Positions 52,916 through 59,123 of a stretch of DNA of 59,123 bases are shown in pieces. Under the pieces are notes generated by a model, which saw only the letters and a program-made list of their open reading frames with translations, did no database searches and was not told the DNA's origin. The first letter of the stretch is position 1. Every line of letters starts with the position of its first letter. Source of the stretch: Gemmatimonadetes bacterium bin94 (GTDB taxonomy: Bacteria > Gemmatimonadota > Gemmatimonadetes > Longimicrobiales > Gaopeijiaceae); assembly GCA_002238865.1 (NCBI GenBank), contig MPNE01000026.1, forward strand, positions 1-59,123, written 5' to 3'. The position numbers and the translations under genes were made by a program.

Positions 52916-55105
52916 ATGACCATGAAACGGATCGCACGGAACTATTGGCTGCTCGGCGTCCTCGCCGCGCCCGCCCTTTCCCCAACCCCGGCCTCCCCCC
53001 AGGTCCCCGCGGAGACGGAAGCCCGGCTCCGGTCGATCTTTGAGGCCCGAGACTTCGACGCCCGTTCCTTCCAGGCGACGTGGCTGCCCGACGGATCCGC
53101 CTACACAACACTGGAGGCCCCCTCAGGCGCTTCGCAACGCGAGCTGGTCCGCTACGATGCCGCGAGCGGCGACCGGACGGTCCTCGCCTCCCTCTCCGAC
53201 CTCACCCCTTCGGGCGCTTCCGAGCCCTTGAGCATCTCCGGCTATCAGTTCGCCCCGGACGGCGGTTGGGTGCTTCTCGGCACCGGGGGGGACGGATTCT
53301 GGATGTTCGACGCGGCCGCGTCCACGCTGAAGAAGGTGGACGGGGGAGGCGGCAACGCGATCTCTCCGGATGGGCGCCGGATCCTCTTCAGCCGCGACGG
53401 GGACCTGCACGCGTATGACCTGGAGGCCGACGAAACCACCCGGTTGACCTGGACTACGGCCGAACAGATTTCCAATGGCCGGGCGGTATGGAGCCCCGAC
53501 GGAACCCGCATTGCCTTCGTCCAGTCCGATGCCTCCGGAGTGCGGATGAGGTCCATGCTCGTCCCCACCGATCCCTCGTACCCCGATCTCCGGCAGGTTC
53601 GATTCGCGAGGGTGGGTGAGACCATCGCCAAGCTCCGCGTCGGAGTGGTGGACGCCCAGGGCAGGGAAGTCCGCTGGGTTTCCATCCCGTCCCCGAACGA
53701 GGGCTTCTATCTCGGGCAGGTGAGTTGGGCCGGGAACTCGGAGGAGTTGCTGGTGGAGCAGTTCAGCCGGTTTCGGGACGAACGCGCCTTCTTCATCGCC
53801 AACGTGACCACGGGTGCGGTAGACCGGATCTACCACGAGTCGGACCCGGCCTGGGTGATCGCCAGCTATCGCCTGAACGCCGGCCTGGAATGGATCCAGG
53901 GGGGCGACTCGTTTCTCTTCCTGACCGAAAAGGACGGGTGGCGTCACTCCTACGTCTATTCGCGCGAGGGGCACGAGGAACGCCTGCTGACCCCGGGACC
54001 CGGCGACGTCATGGAGCGGGGGCCGGTCGATGAGGAGGAGGGTTGGTTCTATCATTTCGCCTCGCCCGGCAACGCCACCCAGCGCTACCTCTACAGGGTC
54101 CGGGTGGACGGTGCCGAAGAGCCGGAGCGAGTCACCCCTGAAGACCAGCCGGGAACCCACTTCTACGACTTCTCTCCCGACCTTCGGTGGGCTTTTCACA
54201 CGTACTCCACCTTCGACACCCCACCGGTAACCGAGCTGATCAGCCTCCCGGATCACCGTGTCGTCCGGGTCCTGCAGGACAACGAGGAGGTCCGGCGCCG
54301 GGCCGAGGCCACGATCTCCCACCCCGCGGAGTTCCTGCAGCTGGACATCGGGGACGGCGTGGTGATGGACGCGTGGATGATCAAGCCGCGGGACTTCGAT
54401 CCTTCCCACCGCTACCCGGTGTTCATCTACGTCTACGGTGAACCGCACGGCCAGACCGTCCTCGACCGGTGGTCGACCCGCAACAACTACCATCGCGCCA
54501 TCGCGGACCTCGGGTACCTGGTCGCCTCCATCGAGAATCGGGGCACACCGGCGCCGAAGGGAGCGGCGTGGCGGAGGGCGCCCTTTCCGACAATCGGCGT
54601 GCAGTCGACGGAGGAGCATGCGGCGGGAGTCCGGGAGCTCGGCAGGATCCTCCCCTACGTCGATCTGTCCAGGGTGGGGATCTGGGGGTGGAGTGGCGGC
54701 GGATCGAACACCCTGAACTCCCTGTTCCGAAAGCCCGATGTCTACCACGTGGGGATCGCCGTGGTCCCGAAACCCCAGCCGCACCTCTACAATGCGTGGT
54801 TCCAGGAGATCTACATGGAGACCCTGGAGACGAACCCGGAGGGTTACCGCGTCTCCGCTCCCATCAACTACGCCGAGGGGCTGGAAGGGGACCTGCTCAT
54901 CATTCACGGAACCGGGGAGACCAACACGCACCTGGAGATCGTCGAGGGATTGGTGGACCGTCTGGTGGAGCTTGGGAAGACCTTCGACTACATGACCTAC
55001 CCCAACCGGAACCACGGCCTGTCGGAAGGGGAGGGTACGGCCGTCCACCTTCGGATGCTGATGGTGCGGTATCTCATGGAGCATCTGGCGCCCGGGCCGG
55101 CGTAG
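52916..55105 (+). CDS. S9 family dipeptidyl peptidase IV-like protein with Asp-to-Glu active-site change
   Basis: 729 aa. Signal peptide residues 1-29. Propeller domain about 45-470 (WLPDGSAY, SPDGRRILFSRDGDLHAYDLE, DGWRHSYVYSREG). The peptidase domain has Ser593 in WGWSGGGS and His700 in NRNHGLSEG. At the acid position, DPP IV enzymes have HGTADDNVH, but here it reads HGTGETNTH, so Glu668 replaces the catalytic Asp. Activity may be lower or altered. No Glu-Glu motif of true DPP IV was looked for beyond this. It faces the TonB-dependent receptor gene (79 bp). Confidence 0.88.
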   Translation: MTMKRIARNYWLLGVLAAPALSPTPASPQVPAETEARLRSIFEARDFDARSFQATWLPDGSAYTTLEAPSGASQRELVRYDAASGDRTVLASLSDLTPSGASEPLSISGYQFAPDGGWVLLGTGGDGFWMFDAAASTLKKVDGGGGNAISPDGRRILFSRDGDLHAYDLEADETTRLTWTTAEQISNGRAVWSPDGTRIAFVQSDASGVRMRSMLVPTDPSYPDLRQVRFARVGETIAKLRVGVVDAQGREVRWVSIPSPNEGFYLGQVSWAGNSEELLVEQFSRFRDERAFFIANVTTGAVDRIYHESDPAWVIASYRLNAGLEWIQGGDSFLFLTEKDGWRHSYVYSREGHEERLLTPGPGDVMERGPVDEEEGWFYHFASPGNATQRYLYRVRVDGAEEPERVTPEDQPGTHFYDFSPDLRWAFHTYSTFDTPPVTELISLPDHRVVRVLQDNEEVRRRAEATISHPAEFLQLDIGDGVVMDAWMIKPRDFDPSHRYPVFIYVYGEPHGQTVLDRWSTRNNYHRAIADLGYLVASIENRGTPAPKGAAWRRAPFPTIGVQSTEEHAAGVRELGRILPYVDLSRVGIWGWSGGGSNTLNSLFRKPDVYHVGIAVVPKPQPHLYNAWFQEIYMETLETNPEGYRVSAPINYAEGLEGDLLIIHGTGETNTHLEIVEGLVDRLVELGKTFDYMTYPNRNHGLSEGEGTAVHLRMLMVRYLMEHLAPGPA

Positions 55106-55184
55106 GTCGGCGGTCCGGGGCAAGACCGGCGCGAGCAACCGAGAGCGGTGAGGCGCCGGACTGGAGTGGGGTCCTGGGGGTTCG

Positions 55185-57827
55185 TCAGAAGGAGACGGTC
55201 GTGGTCATGGATATGGTGCGGGGCGCGCCCAGCCAGGCCGCGTTCTCGGTGATCGCGGACAGGTAGGGTGTGTCGAGCAGGTTGTTCGCGACGATCGAGA
55301 ACTCCGTCGACCGGAACAGATTGCTCACCTCTTCGCCGCTGAGGCTGACGTATGCGTCCACCGACCAGTAGGCGTCGGTCTGCCAGTCCGCCGTCAGGCT
55401 GACGCGGCGCGATGCCGTGTATTTCGCGGACAGTCCGCCGGCCAGGGGTCCCGTGCGGTCGAGGGAGACGACCCACAACCGCGGCGGCACGCCCGTCACG
55501 TCGGTGCCGGGAACGATGCCCTGACTGGCGTCGACGAGCGGATCGTCCGTCCCGACGTACTTCGAGTCGTTGAGCGTGAGGGCGGTGTAGAGCGATGACC
55601 GGTCCGACAACGCCACCGTGGCGGCCAACTCGACGCCACTCGTTTCGATGCCGCCCGCGTTGAAGTAGGCCCCTCCTCCGGGGATGAGGTAGTTGGGTCC
55701 CGTGGACGTTGCAGGGCCGAGGTAGAAGATCCTGTTGTCGAAAGCGATGGAGTACAGGGTGGCGCTCAACGCGAGCCGCTCGCCGGAGTACTGAGCGCCT
55801 ACATCGATGTTCGAGGCCGTCTCGGGCTCCAGCTGGTCCAGGCTGCGTCCCGGCACCTCGAGCAGGATACTGCCGATCGCGCGGAAGTTCTCGGCGTAGC
55901 CCGCAAACAGGTCGAGGCCATCGACGGGCGTCTCGTAGGTGACTCCGCCCGAGAGGAGCAGCTTCGAGTCTGACTCGACATCAAGGGTCCGGTCGACCCC
56001 GAACTGGTCTTCGCGCGACACGGAGACGAGGTACTGCTTGACGCCGACGGCCAACTCAAACGAGCCGAAGTACAGCGTCTCCTCGGCGTACCACTTGAAG
56101 ACGTTCTGCGGAAACTGCCACTCGTACTGGTGCCAGTAGGCCTCATAGTCCCACTTGAAGTTGATGGCAGGGTCCAGAATACGGTGCCAGTCGCGGCCGA
56201 GGTCGCGCCGCGAGTCCTCGTACCAGAGGCCCGTGCGCAGCGTGCTGCCTCCTCCTCCTCCTCCGAACAGCACGGACCACTCCCCGTCGATGGTCACGCC
56301 GACGCGATTCTTGCCGTAGTGGCTGTGGCGGTACGACTGCACCGCGCTCGCCCCCGGGTGGCATGCCGGGTCGACGTCCGGTCCGCCCGAGCCGTAGTAG
56401 TTGAAGATGTAGGACGACTCGCATCCGGGCGTCGGACCGACGGCCACGCCGTTGCTGTCCACGAACCGGATCACTCCGAGTTGGCTCCCGCCCTGCACTG
56501 GCGCGAGGCCCGCCAGCTCCGACTCCGGACCGCCCCCGTCGTCCACCACGTCCACGATATAGGGGGGCAACCAGTCGCCGCGCCCCGAGTTGCGATGGTT
56601 GTATGCGCCTGCGCTCACGGAGATCAATTCGCTGAACGACCAGTCGGCCTTGAGGTAGGCAAGCGTGTTCTTGCGCCGGGTCTGCCAGCCGGGGCGGTAA
56701 AACTGGTTCAGATAGGGCACGCCGGGCCAGTGGCCGATCAGCCGGTCCCAGCGCGGGTCGGCCCGGAAGTCGGCGTCGCTGTAAAGCCGCTGGTAGACAT
56801 CCTCGTGGATGTCGTCGTGGGAGACGTAGCCGGTAAGGTCGAGGTTGCCGTGCGTGGACACGATCTTGGCGGCGAGGTGCTCCCGCTCGTTCCTCGCCGA
56901 GCCCTCCATCCAGTCGGTCGCCTCCTGCCGGATCGCCGCGGGCCACGCCTCCGGCCGGCCCGCGGCGCCCCGGGCCCGCGCCGTGCCGCCGAACAGCGAT
57001 CCGGTCTCGACCCGCGCGGCGAACCGCTGGCCCTCGTTCTCGCCGATTGTGACCGAGGCCGTCCGGCTTGCCTCCTCTGCCGGGTCGGCCGTCAGGAAGT
57101 TGAGCGTTCCGCCCAGCGCCTCGACCGACCGCGACGCGATGTCGGCGGTCCCCTGCGACACCTCGACCCCTCCGAGGTTCATCGGGTCGACGAACCGGCT
57201 CGCCTTCGCGCCGCTCCAGTAGTCCGACGTGCCGTTGGGAAATCCGTCGATCGTGGTGCCGATCTGCACATCGTTGATCGTCGACTGGAACCCGCGCATG
57301 ACCACGTTGCTCGACCAGTCGTCAAAGGCGTACCCGTCCCCCTCCTGGACCGAGACGCCGGGAAGGTTGTCGATCACCGACGTGACGGCCGTGATGCTCG
57401 ACTGCTGCCTCATCATCGGCTCCGCCACGAAATTGCGCGCGAAGACCGTGGGCTCTTCCGCCACCACGCTGAGCGGGTTGAGCTGGAAAACGGGCTGCAG
57501 GACGATCTGGACGGTTTCGACAGCGCCTGCGCGGACGGTGACCGGGATCTCCCGTGATCCATAGCCGAACAGGGTGAAGGCCACGACATGGTCGCCGGCG
57601 GCCAGACCCGTGAATTCGTAGGCACCGGCGGTGTCCGTGACTGCCTGCTCGCTCACTCCGGAACCGGTCGCAGTCACCGAGACACCGGACAAAGGGTTGC
57701 CGGACACGTCGGCGACCGTGCCTCGGATGGTTCCCGTTTGCTGGGCAGTCGCCGCTGCAGCGGCTGGCACTGACAGCAGCAGGGCAGCAATCGCAGGCCG
57801 GGCGACCGTCTTCAGGTAATGCGACAC
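55185..57827 (-). CDS. TonB-dependent receptor with carboxypeptidase-regulatory-like domain
   Basis: 880 aa from GTG 57827, chosen because GGAGG lies 5 bp upstream; the open frame extends to 57974. Signal peptide residues 1-29 (ALLLSVPAAAAATAQ). Residues about 32-110 form the CarboxypepD_reg-like beta-sandwich (GTIRGTVADVSGNPLSGVSV), then a plug domain (about 130-250) and a 22-strand-type barrel ending in an aromatic Phe (TTTVSF), as outer-membrane proteins do. It imports an unknown large substrate using TonB energy. Nearby peptidases and esterases suggest peptides or siderophores. Confidence 0.92.
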   Translation of the reverse strand: MSHYLKTVARPAIAALLLSVPAAAAATAQQTGTIRGTVADVSGNPLSGVSVTATGSGVSEQAVTDTAGAYEFTGLAAGDHVVAFTLFGYGSREIPVTVRAGAVETVQIVLQPVFQLNPLSVVAEEPTVFARNFVAEPMMRQQSSITAVTSVIDNLPGVSVQEGDGYAFDDWSSNVVMRGFQSTINDVQIGTTIDGFPNGTSDYWSGAKASRFVDPMNLGGVEVSQGTADIASRSVEALGGTLNFLTADPAEEASRTASVTIGENEGQRFAARVETGSLFGGTARARGAAGRPEAWPAAIRQEATDWMEGSARNEREHLAAKIVSTHGNLDLTGYVSHDDIHEDVYQRLYSDADFRADPRWDRLIGHWPGVPYLNQFYRPGWQTRRKNTLAYLKADWSFSELISVSAGAYNHRNSGRGDWLPPYIVDVVDDGGGPESELAGLAPVQGGSQLGVIRFVDSNGVAVGPTPGCESSYIFNYYGSGGPDVDPACHPGASAVQSYRHSHYGKNRVGVTIDGEWSVLFGGGGGGSTLRTGLWYEDSRRDLGRDWHRILDPAINFKWDYEAYWHQYEWQFPQNVFKWYAEETLYFGSFELAVGVKQYLVSVSREDQFGVDRTLDVESDSKLLLSGGVTYETPVDGLDLFAGYAENFRAIGSILLEVPGRSLDQLEPETASNIDVGAQYSGERLALSATLYSIAFDNRIFYLGPATSTGPNYLIPGGGAYFNAGGIETSGVELAATVALSDRSSLYTALTLNDSKYVGTDDPLVDASQGIVPGTDVTGVPPRLWVVSLDRTGPLAGGLSAKYTASRRVSLTADWQTDAYWSVDAYVSLSGEEVSNLFRSTEFSIVANNLLDTPYLSAITENAAWLGAPRTISMTTTVSF

Positions 57828-57944
57828 TGTTGCCTCCAATTTGTCCGCGTCGGGTCCACCGGGAAGCTTGGCGGCAAAAAGGCAGTACGGCAAGTAGGCT
57901 CTCGCCGCGATCTCTCTTGCTCCATCCTCGCGTATCGTGATAAA

Positions 57945-57974
57945 ATCATATGAGATCACTAAAGTATCATGCAA
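57945..57974 (-). promoter_or_regulatory. Promoter for the TonB-dependent receptor gene
   Basis: Minus strand: TTGCAT (57974-57969), 18 bp, TATGAT (57950-57945), 118 bp before the GTG start. A dyad overlaps the -35 element. Confidence 0.5.
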
Positions 57975-57994
57975 TAATCGTTAATATGCATGAT
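57966..57994. repeat. Inverted repeat ATCATGCA-N13-TGCATGAT
   Basis: Perfect 8-bp arms (57966-57973 and 57987-57994) over the -35 region of the receptor promoter and about 40 bp upstream of the divergent lipoprotein gene. Possible operator controlling both. Confidence 0.5.
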
Positions 57995-58035
57995 GATGTA
58001 GTTTTCTGATCGCGTTCACGATTCGGAAGAGACGG

Positions 58036-58722
58036 ATGGGCCAGATGGAGCATCCGCAGCGCCGCCCGGCGTCCAGTTGCCACGACCGGCGAGGGCCGGC
58101 CACCCTCTCGTCGTTCGGATTTCGATGGATCGGCGTCTTGGGGGCCGTTCTCACCATGGTTTTCCTGGAAGCCTGCGTGGATGACACCCCGACCTTGCCC
58201 GCGGACCAGGACGCGTCAGCCCAGACTGCCATGGGAGCGGCCGAGGACGGCACGCAGGTCGTCATCGAGTCCCACTGGCTGACCCTCGACACGATCGGGG
58301 CGACCGGCATCCTCACGGCCAGAGTGACCGATGCCGCCGGGAACGCGGTGGCCGCTCCGCAGGTGACGTGGGCCAGCGCCGATGCGGCGATCGCCACGGT
58401 CAACGCGGCTGGGGGCGCGGTGGGGCGGGTCACGGCGTCCGGCTTCGGGACGACGAAGGTGACGGCTACCTACAATTCCGCCACCGCCGAGGCCACCGTC
58501 GAGGTCGCGCTGCCGCTCACCGACCGGGAGATCCTCGAGATCTTCTACGAGGCCACGGGGGGCGATGGCTGGGCTGACAACTCGAACTGGCTGACGGAAA
58601 GGGATCTCGGGGAGTGGCATGGCGTGGGCACCCGCCAGGGCAAGGTGAGTGACCTGCGTCTCCAGGAAAACAACCTGATCGGCACGATTCCGCCCGAACT
58701 AGATACCTGTTGTCCCGTGTAG
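58036..58722 (+). CDS. Ig-like/leucine-rich-repeat lipoprotein, truncated by an integrated element
   Basis: 228 aa as read. Lipobox FLEAC with Cys47, then a Big_2-type Ig-like domain (about residues 75-155: TARVTDAAGNAVAAPQVTWAS and ATVEVAL) and the start of leucine-rich repeats (DREILEIFYEATGGDGW, LTERDLGEWHGV, LRLQENNLIGTIPPEL). Such proteins usually continue for many LRR units; here the frame ends right after PPEL with DTCCPV and a stop. The next gene is an integrase, so the 3' part was probably displaced by insertion. ATG 58036. Confidence 0.8.
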   Translation: MGQMEHPQRRPASSCHDRRGPATLSSFGFRWIGVLGAVLTMVFLEACVDDTPTLPADQDASAQTAMGAAEDGTQVVIESHWLTLDTIGATGILTARVTDAAGNAVAAPQVTWASADAAIATVNAAGGAVGRVTASGFGTTKVTATYNSATAEATVEVALPLTDREILEIFYEATGGDGWADNSNWLTERDLGEWHGVGTRQGKVSDLRLQENNLIGTIPPELDTCCPV

Positions 58723-58745
58723 TCCATTAGGGTATGCCAGTGCGG
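58697..58745. other. Probable attachment-site junction of the integrated element
   Basis: The LRR homology stops at about 58699 and non-coding sequence begins. The element side carries TAGTCCATTAG (58719-58729), related to CAGTCCATCAG (about 58806-58816) nearer the integrase, as arm-type repeats would be. The other end is outside the window, so the exact core is unknown. Confidence 0.45.
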
Positions 58746-58801
58746 TTGTAACACAATACTGGACAACCATTTCCAAGGGTATCTCCGACTCGTATCGTCC
58801 C

Positions 58802-58830
58802 TTGCAGTCCATCAGCATCCCGTGTATTCT
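58802..58830 (+). promoter_or_regulatory. Possible promoter for the integrase gene
   Basis: TTGCAG (58802-58807), 17 bp, TATTCT (58825-58830), 48 bp before the start codon. Confidence 0.4.
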
Positions 58831-58878
58831 TCCCTGTGTAGTGATTTGGAATGTGATACACAATCAAGGAAGGATCGC

Positions 58879-59123
58879 ATGACGAAGCGACCGAGGACGC
58901 TCACCGCCGCGTTCGTCCGCACGGTCGGCCGACCCGGCGTGTACGGCGACGGACGAGGCGGCCGGGGGCTGAGCCTCCGGGTGTACCGGACGGCCAACGG
59001 GCGGATCACCAAGACATGGCGTCAGCGCGTCAGGATCGACGGGCGGCTCACCTCGATCGGACTTGGCCCGTATCCCGAAGTGACCCTCGCGGACGCCCGG
59101 CAAAAGGCGTTGGACAACAGCCG
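58879..59123 (+). CDS. Tyrosine-type integrase, N-terminal part (cut by window end)
   Basis: 81 residues visible. The segment with YGDGRGGRGLSLRVY, TKTWRQRVRIDGRLTSIGLG and YPEVTLADARQKA is the arm-type DNA-binding domain (DUF4102) that starts P4-like integrases; the catalytic domain lies outside the window. ATG 58879 has AAGGAAGG 5 bp upstream. It reads away from the truncated lipoprotein gene, so the element extends to the right. Confidence 0.9.
   Translation, partial: MTKRPRTLTAAFVRTVGRPGVYGDGRGGRGLSLRVYRTANGRITKTWRQRVRIDGRLTSIGLGPYPEVTLADARQKALDNS

Noticed and set aside
1-59123. CRISPR arrays, tRNA and rRNA genes
   Set aside because: No regularly spaced repeats of 20-40 bp, no cloverleaf-like or rRNA-like segments were recognised by eye; a covariance search was not possible.

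Overview
The window is about 68 percent GC, densely packed and rich in secreted proteins. Several things point to a Gemmatimonadota-like bacterium: the order tilS-hpt-ftsH, the unit ExbB-ExbD-ExbD-TonB, the type-2 isoleucyl-tRNA synthetase, planctomycete-type DUF1592/DUF1552 proteins, 6-bladed beta-propeller lipoproteins, several S9/S46/M28 exopeptidases and a TonB-dependent receptor with a carboxypeptidase-regulatory domain. A sponge-associated or marine lineage is plausible, but this is inference from gene content; no rRNA is present.

Layout. 1-19.5 kb is a conserved, mostly housekeeping block. It holds an S46 peptidase (cut by the window start), a glycerophosphodiesterase, tilS (frameshifted in a C-tract), hpt and ftsH, then cdaA on the opposite strand, then exbB-exbD-exbD-tonB closed by a strong hairpin terminator. 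A long translationally coupled run follows: yggS-purine nucleoside phosphorylase-ileS-rluD-HExxH peptidase-small membrane protein-M28 peptidase. 19.5-31 kb holds two tandem copies of a three-gene unit: c-type cytochrome/DUF1592 protein, DUF1552 protein and exported ankyrin-repeat protein with a CxxC tail. 31-41 kb carries a Rieske-glutamate synthase fusion, a dimethylformamidase-beta-like lipoprotein, a beta-propeller lipoprotein, an alpha/beta hydrolase, gamma-glutamyltransferase and a short ankyrin gene.

41.2-43.2 kb is a decay zone with three broken genes: a serine hydrolase without its nucleophile, a beta-propeller fragment and the tail of an MmeI-like DNA methyltransferase. It is followed on the minus strand by a PIN toxin gene overlapping a gene whose product looks like an antitoxin joined to a HEPN-like domain. 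45-58 kb is a peptide and ester catabolism area: hydrolases, two S9 peptidases, an amidohydrolase, an Rpn-type nuclease and a TonB-dependent receptor. At 58.7 kb a lipoprotein gene is cut off and an integrase gene begins, which marks the edge of an integrated element running out of the window.

Two window-wide signals stand out. One is a family of AT-rich dyads, ACTAAACA-N4-TGTTTAG(T), found at six places with identical spacing plus a diverged seventh; all but one lie between genes, and the exception overlaps the first codons of yggS. They look like operators of one unidentified regulator. The other is a pair of C-rich segments sharing a 15-mer that break tilS and the first DUF1592 gene; removing exactly 92 bp from the latter restores its frame. 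No tRNA, rRNA or CRISPR array was seen.
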